Made by a program: the position numbers and the translations under genes. This document shows positions 1 to 10,684 of a DNA stretch of 64,000 nucleotides, one piece after another. The first letter of the stretch is position 1. Every line of letters starts with the position of its first letter. A model generated the notes under the pieces. The model was not told the DNA's origin. It did no database searches and was given only the letters and a program-made list of their open reading frames with translations. The DNA is from Tubulanus polymorphus. Taxonomy: Eukaryota > Nemertea > Palaeonemertea > Tubulaniformes > Tubulanidae. The DNA is taken from contig NC_134032.1 in NCBI RefSeq assembly GCF_964204645.1, positions 5,449,175-5,513,174 of the forward strand. The letters are read 5' to 3'.

Positions 1-2
1 CT

Positions 3-224
3 GAAAGCGGAGTTGCTAGTCATGTTTTTCAGACTTCACACAATTTTGATTTTGCTAATGCTGAATTAGTTTACCCTTGCAGCGATAAAACTAGAAGACA
101 TATTTTGGAATCTGCATTAATTATTGAAAATTCGAACAACGTTGTAAACCTCAACAATGGTTTTTCCCCCCATAATAAACTTATATCAAAATTCCTCTGT
201 AAACTGGTTAAACTCAACACTTGA
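3..224 (+). pseudogene. PLE endonuclease C-terminal fragment
   Basis: The last 73 codons of the PLE polyprotein, open from the window edge to the TGA at 222-224. Reading starts at base 3, in the same frame as the copy at 52690-53253. It covers the end of the GIY-YIG nuclease domain, including the conserved NNGFSPHNK tail. The catalytic GIY and YIG strands lie upstream, outside the window, so completeness cannot be judged. Confidence 0.75.
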
Positions 225-539
225 TTTCCCCTTTGATTATTTGTTATTTGTTCTCTCATCAATTTCGTCTCTGACTTAACTTGTATTCACCTTTGTTTTA
301 ATTTAAGTGCCCCTTAGTTTGTCTTTCTTTTTACTACTGACTTTAAGTTTCATTTATATTTATACTCACTATTGTTGTTTATAATCACCCCTTAGTTTGC
401 TTCCCTTTAATCTATTTTAGCGTGTAACTGTTTCTACGTTAATTTTCCTTTAGTTTGTATCATCTCTGATTACTTGAATTAGTCTCTTTGTCCCTGGATT
501 GTATATATATCTCATAATTTCTGTAGTATCTCATTATTC

Positions 540-570
540 CTGAAGATGACTATTAGGATATAGTCGAAAC
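540..570 (+). ncRNA. hammerhead-ribozyme-like core in PLE tail
   Basis: CTGAAGA matches the hammerhead box CUGANGA. It is followed by a perfect 6-bp hairpin (GACTAT, loop TAGGAT, ATAGTC) and then GAAAC. PLEs are known to carry hammerhead ribozymes. Stem III and the cleavage triplet were not located, so activity is an inference. Confidence 0.5.
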
Positions 571-660
571 GTTGAATAAACTACTATCTTGAAGTTTCAT
601 TTTCGGACTTTTTATTATCATTGTGGGATTCTCTCCTCACCTATCAATATCTATTGAGAC

Positions 661-2350
661 AAATAAGTTTCTCGGTTGGGCAGCCGCGGATATCTACCGG
701 AAGTGTTCCGGTTCGATATTTCGAGGTTTCTTTGAATTTTGGAGTGATATTGAAATCCGGTAAATACCAGCGGTAGATTGTGAAAACCCATCGCATGATA
801 TTTGTATTACTTAATCAACGAAAAGCGTCGGGGCCGCGCCAGGAGTTTTCGTGATTCAAGTAGCGCAATAGCCTACTTCTTCGTGTTCGTCCACCTCAAT
901 TTTCACTCCGCCGATCTCTGACACGGCTCTGTCCCCGTCGGCGCTGTGAGTGTGATTGCACTTTCGTACCACCAAAATTTTTTATTTCTATATCAGGGAG
1001 GTCTGGAGAATAAAAAAGTCAAAATTTGGATATCACATAGGCCTGATTTCATCGAATAAGTCGACCATGGTCGTTACGTTTCCGTACTTATTACAACCTA
1101 AAACCGTCTGAACAATTTTGTCACAACCAACATTTCGTTTACAGAAATCAGGTGTTCACGTGAATCCGCGGTATCGTCTACTGTTTTACTTCCGGGTTTT
1201 ATTTTAAGATTTAAAATTGTATTTCAAGATCGATTTCTATGAAGTCTTTAGTTGATTTGGTGTTTGGGAGGAATTTTTATTTGCTCTACAGAAAATTCAT
1301 CCTTGACAATTGCGCAAGGTTCGCGAAAAAAGGTTTTACCAAATCGGGTGTATGACCTTGATATGCTAATTAGCCATGTGCCCGAATTGCAAATTCAATC
1401 AAATTTTATTCTGCCAAAAAATGTTAAATACAATTCGCTTTCCGAGAGTTAATGGTATGCTGCATGGAACAAAGTTGTTTTGAGATGGGTCTTGAAGCTA
1501 TTGAGGTCGAGAGATAACCATCTAGATAGTTCGTGAGAGTTCCAAAGTTTTGAAGACGCTTCAAGGTAATGTCTTGATATTTGTTTTATACGTGTATCTA
1601 CCCTAGACACATCTTCAGGCCAAAAACTGGCCCTGTCAGATTCAAGATGGCCGACTGGCAACCATTGTTGTTCGCCAAAATCAGCACTTTTTACACATTT
1701 TTGAAGTTTTCGAGGGAAATTTTGAAGACACTTTTATCAATAACCTTGATCATTCGTATATATTTGTATCCCCCGAGGGCCCATCGGCATGAGAAAAATT
1801 GAGTCGATCGGACTCAAGATGGCCGTACTGTGACCTTTTTTGTTCCCAAAAATGTCAATTTTGGCCTGAATTCTGAGTACTATAGCTTTCTAATGGTGCG
1901 CCATGTTTCATTGCAATTTGTAATGGGTATTCTTTGGAACGGGATCTTTTATATCCGAGAGGGTATTTTTGACCAGGCAATTATGACGCACTTGGCAGCT
2001 ATCTTGGGGTCATCAGTACTCATTCGTAGGTGGGAAAAAAGTTTTTCCACATCATAATTGATACTTAAGCATATTTTGCTACTATAATCAATTGGAAAGT
2101 TGTAGCTCATGACATGTTCTATGATCGAGGTGAGTTGGTTTTTTTTATGGCCACCAGGGGGCGTTGAACAATACAATAACTTAGTATTTCTATATTACAT
2201 TCGTTCCTGCTGTCTGTGTTAACACACGATTTTACTATGTAAATGATATTGAGCAGGGAGTGTATATTGATAAATATAACCCACAGATTACATCATTTAT
2301 AAAAAGCAAATCTGACAGACTGGCCATTGTGCCCCTTGGGGCTCTTGTTT
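661..2350. other. non-coding repeat-like region
   Basis: No convincing gene. Open frames here are short and unlike any family. The motif TCAAGATGGCCG recurs near 1643 and 1813, each time followed by related sequence, so the stretch around 1450-2200 looks like diverged copies of one repeat. The right boundary is abrupt: Polinton-derived sequence begins at 2351. Confidence 0.4.
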
Positions 2351-2460
2351 AGTATTTTTTATTTGTGATTTAAAGTATTCTTTTTTGAAAAGAAAATATT
2401 AAAAATATAATAGAATTCACTAGCTAGTTGAAGTTATTGTTTTTTAATATATTTTATTTA
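2351..2460. repeat. direct repeat of Polinton internal spacer (also 3168-3280)
   Basis: An AT-rich block containing AATTCACTAGCTAGTTGAAG occurs here and again at 3168-3280 in the same orientation. The second copy sits between the membrane-protein gene and the HNH-tail fragment, as in copy 4. The first is out of place, next to the palindrome. Together they mark a duplication at the rearrangement point. Confidence 0.7.
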
Positions 2461-2612
2461 GGGTCGAGCTCGTAAAAAAATGAAAATAACAATAATTTCC
2501 AGTTGAATTAGGAGTGTGCGCGACTAATTTAACTGGAAATTATTGTTATTTTCATTTTTTTACGAGCTCGACCCTTCGACCTTTGGCCTGAAAGCCCATT
2601 ACCCCTATTACT
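2461..2612. repeat. Polinton terminal palindrome A
   Basis: The stretch 2461-2574 is a near-perfect 114-bp palindrome around the loop GAGTGTGCGCGA. It continues rightward to the element terminus ATTACCCCTATTACT at 2612. The left arm lacks about the outer 36 bases. Unlike the other palindromes, both arms are of the outer type carrying GGGTCGAGCTCG. It abuts the interior of a Polinton gene on the right and internal spacer on the left. Confidence 0.75.
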
Positions 2613-3045
2613 CATAACCAACCCATTTTTGTAATTCAGTCATAACTAAGTAGTCATTTTTCAAATCACTATATAATTTATTTTCATCATTAATTGGTAT
2701 TAACTGGTTACATAACTTAGAATAACATTTGACAATACCATCTGAAATAGAATCATTTATTCTAGCTAATCTTGCTTCTTCATAAATCTTAAAATATTTT
2801 ATTACTTTATCTGGTTTCATAGAGTCTAATTCTTGAAAAGTAATAATTCTATTTAAAAACTCTTTAGATTTTCCGCCAGCAATTAGTAATTCAAGATGGT
2901 GTTTACAATATAAATAGTATTCATAATCTATATTACAATTTACTTGAATAGAATTAGAAACAACTGGATCCTTATTATCACTAATACCCAAATCATCTAA
3001 TGTCTTTTCAATATCAATACTATTCTTACTCGATTTCTTTGACAT
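2608..3045 (-). pseudogene. Polinton small membrane-type protein, 3' truncated
   Basis: Homologous to the 200-residue proteins at 36422-37027 and 54188-54790, and aligned with them from the first residue. It stops after KWVGY, where the sequence runs into palindrome A. The C-terminal hydrophobic segment and acidic tail are therefore missing. What remains is a hydrophilic domain of about 144 residues of unknown function. The same TCTCTAATATAAATG context precedes its start as in the other copies. Confidence 0.75.
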
Positions 3046-3346
3046 TTATATTAGAGAAATTTAATAAGAAAAATATTATAAGTATTATAAAATGATACCA
3101 GTATCTCTTCAGATTAATACTAGCTTAGTTAAAGGTAAAGAATTTTAGTATTAGTTATTGTTTTTTTAGTATTTTTTATTTGTGATATAAAGTATTCTTT
3201 TTTGAAAAGAAAATATTAAAAATATAATAGAATTCACTAGCTAGTTGAAGTTATTGTTTTTTAAATACTTTTTATTTAAAATCTATTTGATATCTCACTA
3301 CTTTTGTTTATCTATTAGGAGCAGTAATTATAACTGTCCAGATAAG

Positions 3347-3562
3347 TCATTTCGGATCCTTGATATCAAATTCCTCAACGTATTGTTCATTATTTGTATC
3401 ATTGTTCCATTGATCAATAAATTTCTTTGCCTTTGTTAACTGTTCTAAATATAACTGTAAATCTAGTTTATTAGATTTGATTTTATTTTCTTTCTTTTCA
3501 AGAGGTCTTAAATTTTTCAAATTCCAAATAAGTTTTTTATTGTATTCATCATTCCTTTCCAT
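3347..3562 (-). pseudogene. HNH endonuclease C-terminal fragment
   Basis: A 71-codon frame matching the end of the HNH protein: KKLIWNLKNLRPLEKKEN followed by the lysine-rich tail and a short acidic end. The zinc ribbon and the catalytic HIDH part are absent. A related tail also occurs in copy 4 at 34030-34175, fused to a different 5' part. It is a duplicated gene remnant. Confidence 0.65.
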
Positions 3563-3767
3563 TTATAAATCAAATTTTTAATAAAATTGATTAATATTTT
3601 AGAATCCTCTTCCATTTCTTCGACTAACGTCATCCTTTTTCATTCCTCGCTGCTTTTGATAAGTCATTTCGGATCCTCGATAATAAATCCTGAACTGAAA
3701 ATCAATTCAACGAAACGACTGGTGGAAATATTATTTCATAAACACATATATTTATTATGTAAATTTT

Positions 3768-4000
3768 AGCGATCGATAATAGAACAATGGAGAACAATAG
3801 AAAAGCTGTCCAATCGGACCGGTTATTGCGCAATACACAGTTATATTTTTATTCTGTAAACTACAACATTCAAACATAGAAATGTAACCAATCAATATTG
3901 AGCAGCTGTTTCCGTCAACAACGATCGATAATAGAACAATGGAGAACAATAGAAAAGCGGTCCAATCGGACCGGTTATTGCGCAATACTTAGTTAACAGT
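3768..4000. repeat. paired direct repeats with CGGTCC...GGACCG hairpin
   Basis: Two copies, about 140 bp apart, of a unit reading (in element orientation) GCGCAATAACCGGTCCGATT then GGACCG and TCTATTGTTCTCCATTGTTC. CGGTCC-GATT-GGACCG is an inverted repeat. The same pair is present at the matching place in copy 4 (35818-36007), so it belongs to the element. Confidence 0.7.
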
Positions 4001-4075
4001 AAACAATACAATATTAAAACAGATATATACAATCGAGATTACATTTTTGATATCTAAGACCTTCAGTGTTATAGT

Positions 4076-4543
4076 TTATAATTTTGTCCAGAATTCTTTA
4101 ATTACTGGATTGTTTCCAATCATTTCTTCAATTTTTGGTAAATATCTGACTACTTCACTAAATGCTAATCCTAATATTTTGAATTGTTCATATTTCATTA
4201 ATCTACCTACTCTTCTCAGTTTTCTTTCAAAGCCGGCACTGATATCTCCACTCATTTTCTTAGTTTTCGATTCTTTGAGTCCAAACAGCAATTTAAGTCG
4301 CGTTGCTGGTAATTTTGGTAATTGTAGTTCGCGCGGTAATTGTTTATTATGTATTACATCACTCAGAATTTTCACCATTTCTTGATGATAATCCAAATGT
4401 TCTTGTAATTTTTGTGAAGTTTGTTCGTCAATTACGAGAGTTTTATCCTCCATTTCTATTGATTCCTGAGTTTCACTATCTATCGTTTCTGGTTCCTCTT
4501 CCGATGGTTGACTTGGAATTTTTGGTTGATCTCTGTATTCCAT
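4076..4543 (-). CDS. Polinton uncharacterised protein (155 aa)
   Basis: An intact frame starting at ATG 4543. The N-terminus is acidic (many E and Q within residues 10-35). A basic, leucine-rich C-terminal half contains LPRELQLPKLPATRLKLL and FERKLRRVGRLMKYE. No membrane segment or known motif is visible. The copy 4 homologue at 35270-35732 is close but has a frameshift just after its start. It lies between the HNH gene and the paired direct repeats in both copies. The charge pattern would fit a nucleic-acid or protein binding role, but I recognise no family. Confidence 0.7.
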   Translation of the reverse strand: MEYRDQPKIPSQPSEEEPETIDSETQESIEMEDKTLVIDEQTSQKLQEHLDYHQEMVKILSDVIHNKQLPRELQLPKLPATRLKLLFGLKESKTKKMSGDISAGFERKLRRVGRLMKYEQFKILGLAFSEVVRYLPKIEEMIGNNPVIKEFWTKL

Positions 4544-4944
4544 TTTAATCCAAAAGATGTCGTGAAAATGAATTACTGTACTTAAATATGTTTAAAGGTT
4601 TCCCTACTTCATAATATATGTACTTACATTTAGATTTAGAACTGTAAACTGTGTTTTGAGAGAGAATATCCAATACGTACTATGTATGTGAAAGTTGATT
4701 TCTAACTGCCGACGTGGCGCACGTTCGACCAAACTAATTATTTCTGCATGTTTGCCTGGATTGTAACAGATGTTCCTTTGTGATGAAGTTAATTAATTCT
4801 TTTCAACTGAAATAGCACATTCGATCAATATTCAAATGAGGTGCGCCCCATTCAACTGAATATAACGTGCGACAGATGCTTTTGTAAACAACCTAATACA
4901 ATTACATATAGGCGGTTTGACATAGATCGAGAGTAACCGGTTTT
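4544..4944. other. Polinton spacer without gene
   Basis: An intergenic stretch between the HNH gene and the 155-aa gene. Blocks of it, such as AGTTGATTTCTAACTGCCGA and AATATCCAATACGTACTATG, recur in inverse orientation at 35090-35160 of copy 4. No frame of note. Confidence 0.5.
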
Positions 4945-5581
4945 CTAAGCGCTTGGTGTTGAGTTCCATAATTCAACAAATGTCTTTGCTTTATCCAGTT
5001 GATCTAAATATAATTTCATATCTAGTTTATTAGATTTAATTATGTTTTCCTTCTTTTCTAAAGGTCTTAAATTTTTCCAACACCAAATAAGTTTTTTATT
5101 GTATTCATCATTCATGTTAAATTTAGAAATCGGCAACACGTGATCAATATGAAAGTATTCACCATAATTATCTATATTCATTTTATCATCGAATCGATAT
5201 ATTATCCATGATATGAAAAATTCATCTAAACAACCCAATAAATTAGATAGTGTTTCTGAATGTGTTTCTTTGTTGAATAATTGTGTTAATCTAGATCTTA
5301 AACATTGTTTTAATCTAAAATTAAGATCTGTTTGATATCTTCCTCTCATATATTCTGTCATAATCATCCTAAGCTTCTCTATTATCTTCTCGATATTGTT
5401 TGGTATATAGTTTAGTACAAGTTTTACAGCAATATTGAAAACCATCTTTGCTCATCTTACGCTTATTAAATTCTGTTATAGCTAATTTATGTAATTCACA
5501 TTTAGAACACTTCTTGTAGTATATATTTATGAGGCCAGTGTTATTTGTAATATTTATAGTTTGTGGTTGTTCTGGTTCCAT
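4945..5581 (-). pseudogene. HNH endonuclease, frameshifted
   Basis: Homologous to the intact HNH protein at 34253-34921. The first part (start at 5581) carries two CxxC-type pairs, CSKCE and CCKTC, of a zinc ribbon. The frame is lost around 5370-5440, and a second frame continues to 4945. That second part contains the HNH core YFHIDHVLPISKF and a NLRPLEKKEN segment. So the domain is present, but a frameshift separates the zinc ribbon from it. Its start context, TATAATAAATGGA, is the replication-type motif described for copy 4. Confidence 0.75.
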
Positions 5582-5833
5582 TTATTATACATATTTTTTA
5601 CGAAATTGGTTTTTTTAGTAGTTCAATGATTTATATTATGTATTATTTCAATCACACTTTACTAACACTTTTAATGTTTTAACATCTAACTCATACAAAT
5701 ATGAATATTGAAATAATGTTGTAAATATATCTATATCTCTATTCTATAAGAGCTTACACTTTTAAATTGAATAATCTGTCAATTTAAATGTTATTCATGT
5801 AAATTATGTTTATATACATATGAATATTTTAAG

Positions 5834-6022
5834 AGTAATAGGGGTAATGGGCTTTCAGGTTAAAGGTTGAAGGGGCGAGTGAGTAAAAAATGAAAATAAC
5901 AATAATTTACAGTTGAATTAGGAGTGTGCGCGACTAATTCAACTGTAAATTATTGTTATTTTCATTTTTTTACGAGCTCGACCCTTCGACCTTTGATCTG
6001 AAAGCCCATTACCCCTATTACT
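5834..6022. repeat. Polinton terminal palindrome B (left end of copy 1)
   Basis: A 189-bp inverted repeat with ends AGTAATAGGGGTAATGGGC and its complement, and central loop GAGTGTGCGCGA. The arms differ: the outer arm carries GGTCGAGCTCG, the inner arm CTCACTCGCCCC. The inner flank (CTTAAAATATTCAT in element orientation) matches the inner flank of copy 4's ends. The outer flank is unrelated DNA, so 6022 is a genuine element end. Confidence 0.85.
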
Positions 6023-7184
6023 TCCCTGGACCCCTAGTTATTCTAGTAGCGGACGAACAGCTCGTCGAACATGCAGAGCAAAGAAGGACCTGCGACAACA
6101 GTTATATTTACTTAAATTATCACGTTCAATTCTTCAACATTAAACTCCGCTGTGCATGGAAGTTCGACCGATAGATACCACTACTGAATAATTTAATGAG
6201 GTTTAATGAATTTAATAATTTTAAGGATTTAATGAGTTAAATCTGTACAATGGTTCTTTGAAAATTTTCCTACAACGCCTGGGCTTTTATGGTTAACTAT
6301 ATTCTAAACACTCGACCATTTACAATTGACCGCCCATCTTACAACACAAAAATCCACGCTTGACTCTATTCTATACCTCATACACCCTAATTTTCCTAAA
6401 TTTTGTTTTGAATATCCATCTCGACTATTTACATCTGGCTTCCCCGCCACACCAAAAGAAAACCCTGTTTCTCGGGCCCGACCGACCCGATATTTCGTCA
6501 TTTCAAATAATTATTTTCGAAATAAAATAAAATTGCCTACCGACCCTATTTCAAAATTGTGGATGAAATAACTATTTTCAAAAATATATATGTGGCCGAC
6601 CGACTACAAAGCTCTCCATTCTCGTAAATATTTTTCTTTTTCGTGAAATCGTGATGTCGGCACCGAGACGACATGATAAGAATATCTTATTACATCGGAT
6701 TTAACAATTTTATTCTCGATATGGTACTTGTGTGCTCAGACGACGTTGCTAATCAGATATTGATGGCGACCTTGGATTGTAAAATTCCAGGAATTCCGTA
6801 TACAATATATTATACGCCTATTCAGGATTTTGATGTTTTTCTTTTTATAAACAGTTTCCAAGTGTGAAATATAATACAAAAACATCAACTTCCCTTTATT
6901 ACTGTGGTCGTCTAGCTGCTAATCATATTTTTAACTGGAAATTTGGTCCCGTAAAAAATTATTTACGGTGACCTACCCACTGTCAGAAGAATACCCAAAA
7001 TTTTTTTCTATATTCCCTACCGACCTTCTCATTTTGGTGATTGCCCCGCCCGAGAAACAGGATTTTGGGGTGGCCTAACCCACGAGTTTTCCTTGGCATA
7101 ACCTAACCATTTAACGAGATATTCAGGCATACCACTGCGGTGCCTCTTCCGTAACAGTTTCTCGACTGCAAAGACTTATAAAAT
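6023..7184. other. unassigned region between copies 1 and 2
   Basis: No gene recognised. The motif CCTGTTTCTCGGGC occurs near 6463 and, in inverse orientation, near 7048, with further similarity beside it (CCACACCAAAAG versus CCACCCCAAAA). The segment between may be an old inverted-repeat element. Polinton polymerase coding sequence starts abruptly near 7185. Confidence 0.35.
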
Positions 7185-8284
7185 GATTAGAATTTAAAAA
7201 AATATGATAACAAGAATAGAGTGCCATTTGTAATATATGGTGACTTCGAGTCACTCAATAAAGAATTAACTGATCAAGATATTAATATATTATAAAAGAA
7301 AGATATTAAATTCTAATGAAAATGATGTAATTGATTATTTAGATCCTCTAATAACAAATACTATTAAAACGATTCATCAAAGAGCTGCAGCTTTCGGGTT
7401 ATATGTAAAATCTGATTATGCAGAACTAATTAAAAGTGAATATTGTAATTATAGAAATGAAAATGTTATCAATCATTTTTGTGACTTATCAATTGAATAT
7501 GAAATGAAGTTTAGTAAACTATTAGATACAAATATAGAAATTATAATGACAGAAGAAGATAAAGAAGAATTTGATTTAGCAGATGAATGTTATTATTGTG
7601 AAAAGATATTTAATCTAAAAGATAAAAAAGTTAGAGACCATGATCAATTGAATGGTAAATTTAGAGGTGCAGCACATGAGAATTGTAACTTACAAGTTAA
7701 AAAAATTAACTTTGTTCCAGTAATATTTCATAATTTATCAGGATATGATGCACATTTATTTATCAAACAGTTATGTCATAAAATAGAAGAAATCATTAAT
7801 GAAATTGAAAGATTAAATTCAAATAGATCAAAAAATGTTGCTAAAATACCAACATATAAATTTAAAATGTTAGCTAAAACATCTGAGAATTATATATCTT
7901 TCCAATTTGGGTGTGTAAGATTCATAGACTCGTATAGATTTTTAAGCAGTTCATTAGATAATTTATCAAAATCATTAGTTGATGATGAATTACAAATATT
8001 GAAACAACACTATCCAAATAATGATGATTTTCAATTAATGAGATATAAAGGAGCAATTCCATATAGTTCTATAAATCGCATAATGATTTCAATATAACTG
8101 AATTATTAAAAGAACAATTCTATGATGAATTAAAAAATGAATATATATGTTGAAGTCTATATATAAGATGAAGTCAATAATAGAACATTGAATATTTGGA
8201 ATCATTTTGGAATGAAAAATCATGGACAATTAGTAGATTTATATTTAAAATCAGATGTATTATAACTGACTGATATATTTGAAA

Positions 8285-8304
8285 GGTTAGGGTTAGGGTT
8301 AGGG
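8285..8304 (+). repeat. interstitial TTAGGG tract
   Basis: GG followed by three exact TTAGGG units, inside the polymerase pseudogene where other copies have ordinary coding sequence (GAAAGGTTTAGAGATGTAAA). The metazoan telomere repeat is TTAGGG. Confidence 0.85.
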
Positions 8305-9851
8305 ATGTAAATCTAAAATATTTTAATACTGATCCATGTCATTGTTATTCTTGTCCAGGATAACTTGGGATTGTGGATTGAAATTTACAGATATAAAAAG
8401 GGATTTGTTAACAAATAGACCAATTATTATTATTTGAAAGAAGAGGAGGCGTTTCAGGTGTATTAGGTGATAGATATTTCAATGTAAATGATAACCCTGG
8501 TATAAGTTATTATATATAGACGCAAATAATCTATATGGTTGGGCAATGATGGAGCTTTTGCCTTACGGAGTATTTCAAATAACTGAAGTTCTACAACATG
8601 AAAATAATGATAAATTTTGATTAGAAGAAAAGAATTCTAGATATTGCAGATGATTCAGATACTGGTTACTTTTTCTTTGTAGATTTAGAATATCATGAAA
8701 ACATTAAATTTAAATCTAGATATCTAGCATACTGTCCCGATCATAAAACAGTAACACATGAAGAATTATCAAATTATCAAAATAGGATTAAACCTGAAGA
8801 TCATATTCATACAGAAAAGTTAATGGTAACTCAGGAAGATGAATCAAATTATGTAGTGCATAAAAAGTGAATGTTAAAATTCTATTTGAATCAAGGAATG
8901 ATCCTTAAAAAAGTACATAGATATATTTCATTCAGTCAATCTAGATGGTTATAAAAATATATAGATTTTAACACCAAACAGAGAACTAAAGCTAAAACTG
9001 ATTTCGAAAAAGATTTCTTCAAGTTAATGAATAATGAATTCTATGGTAAGACATGTGAAAATATTAGAAATAGAAATGATATTGAGTTAGTTAGTAATGG
9101 AAAACGAATTAGACATTTACAAACATATCCTAAATTTATTGGTAACAGAATACTTGATGAAAATTTTGCTGCAGTTAAAATGAGAACTTCTATGAAATTT
9201 CATAAACCAATTTATGTTGGAGCATCAGTTTTAGAAATATCAAAGTTATTAATGTATGAATTTTACAATAACGTATTACAACCCTATTTTGGAGAAAAGC
9301 ATGTAGAAATCTTATATTTTGATCCAGATTCTTACATATTAAAGATAAAAACTAATAATATAACAGATGATTTAAAAACATCATTTTGATTTCAGTAATT
9401 ATCCAAAAGGTCATGAATTGTTTAACAATGATAATAAAAAGGTGCCCGGTATATTCAAAGATGAATTAGGAGGTGAAGAAATGATAGCGTTCATTGGAAT
9501 TTGATCTAAAATGTATTCATATAAAACCAAAACTCATGAAGGTAAAAAGTTAAAAGGTATTACCAGAAGTGTAGTAGAAATAAACATTCATTTCGAAGAT
9601 TACACCAATTGTATATTCAATGAAGAAGTTAGAAAACATAAGATGAAATGTTTAAGATCAGAAGATCATGAAATGTTTATTGAAGAGATAGAGAAAATAA
9701 GTTTGAATCCTTTCGATGATAAATGATATATTTTAGATGATGGTATACACACAGTTGCTTATGGTTGTAATTTAGATGAATATCTAAAATTTAAAATAAG
9801 TAACGAGACGAGTAGTACTGTATAGGTTAACTATTTATTTGACGTACGAGC

Positions 9852-9882
9852 TTTCGCTTCTAATGAATAGAAGCTTCATCAG
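9852..9882 (-). ncRNA. hammerhead-ribozyme-like core in PLE tail
   Basis: On the minus strand: CTGATGA, then a stem formed by GCTTCTA and TAGAAGC, then GAAA. This is an exact match to the hammerhead box CUGAUGA and box GAAA separated by a perfect stem II. Stem III and the cleavage site were not identified. Confidence 0.6.
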
Positions 9883-10166
9883 GTGAATGAGTATAGTCAA
9901 TGGAAAAACAACAGTATATATAGGTAGACTGACACTAATTACAGAGAACTGAGTGAGAAGAGTAATTACAAATAAATGACGAGTGACATGATAATTAATA
10001 ACTAAGTGAGTGAGTAGATAATTAATTAATTAAGGAACAACAGACTAAAACAAATCAAAGAAAAATAAATCAAAATGAAACTATATCAAAGAAAAATAAA
10101 CAGAAGGAATCTAAAAGCAACGAATAACAAGAGATGGAATTCCGATACAATGAATAACATACAAAA

Positions 10167-10684
10167 TTACGTTCTGTAGTGGTACACGAATCCTAGATCG
10201 CGATTGAGGCCAAGATTAACAGTATCACCACGTTGAATGAGTTTTTGTTCCATGATTTCGCGCGAATGTTTATTAAAAGTGTTCATTTTATGTAACGCGG
10301 TCACTTTAAGGTTGCTGATGGTATGGTTCGGAAGATTGAAATGTTCGCCGATAGGTTTATCCATTTTCTTGTGTCTGATATCAAATTTGTGACCGTTTAA
10401 GCGTTGACGTAATGTTTGTCCAGTTTCTCCGATGTAGATGGTTCCAGGGCAGATATCGCATGTGATGGCATAAACAACGTTGGTGGAGTCGCATGTGTAG
10501 GGTCCAGTGACTTTGAGTTGTTGGTTGTTGGCTGCGGTGACCGTCGGTGATGAGTTGATGAGAGGGCAGAGTTGACATCTAGATTTGTTGCAGGGGCGCG
10601 TGTATTTGTTATCTGAGTCGTCTTCGGCGGATAGTTTGCTGCTGATGAGGAGTTTTCTTAGGTTAGCTGGTTGGCGATATTCTA
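10167..10684 (-). pseudogene. PLE GIY-YIG endonuclease domain (5' truncated)
   Basis: One open minus-strand frame of about 170 codons without an N-terminus. A cysteine cluster (CNKSRCQLC) precedes the GIY-YIG nuclease core. That core is seen as VVYAITCDICPGTIYIGETG followed by QTLRQRLNGH, then the C-terminal helix region and the stop at 10167. In PLEs this domain follows the reverse transcriptase and nicks the target. The reverse transcriptase is missing. The frame is unusually GC-rich next to the Polinton around it, as expected for a separate insertion. Confidence 0.75.

Larger units (their letters stand above)
1..660 (+). mobile_element. Penelope-like element, 3' end
   Basis: This is the 3' end of a PLE cut by the window edge. 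It is near-identical over more than 600 bp to the 3' part of the PLE at 51941-53690. It contains the C-terminus of the GIY-YIG endonuclease domain, a T-rich untranslated tail and a hammerhead-like motif. Similarity to the other copy becomes interrupted near 628, where about 28 bases of the other copy are missing. The near-identity implies recent activity or a recent duplication. Confidence 0.8.
2351..6022 (-). mobile_element. Polinton copy 1, left-end fragment
   Basis: A minus-strand fragment matching the left 3.5 kb of copy 4. From its outer end at 6022 it has a terminal palindrome, an HNH gene, an uncharacterised gene, a fragment of an HNH tail and the 5' part of the membrane-protein gene, which is cut by a second palindrome at 2461-2612. 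No integrase or ATPase follows. It is therefore a deletion or recombination product rather than a complete element. Confidence 0.75.

Noticed and set aside
1252-2176. Short frames in the 1.2-2.2 kb region as host exons
   Set aside because: No family resemblance. The underlying DNA repeats itself (TCAAGATGGCCG blocks), which fits a mobile-element remnant.
4047-4385. Plus-strand frame opposite the 155-aa gene (and 35423-35698 in copy 4)
   Set aside because: Antisense shadow. It is conserved only because the minus-strand gene is.
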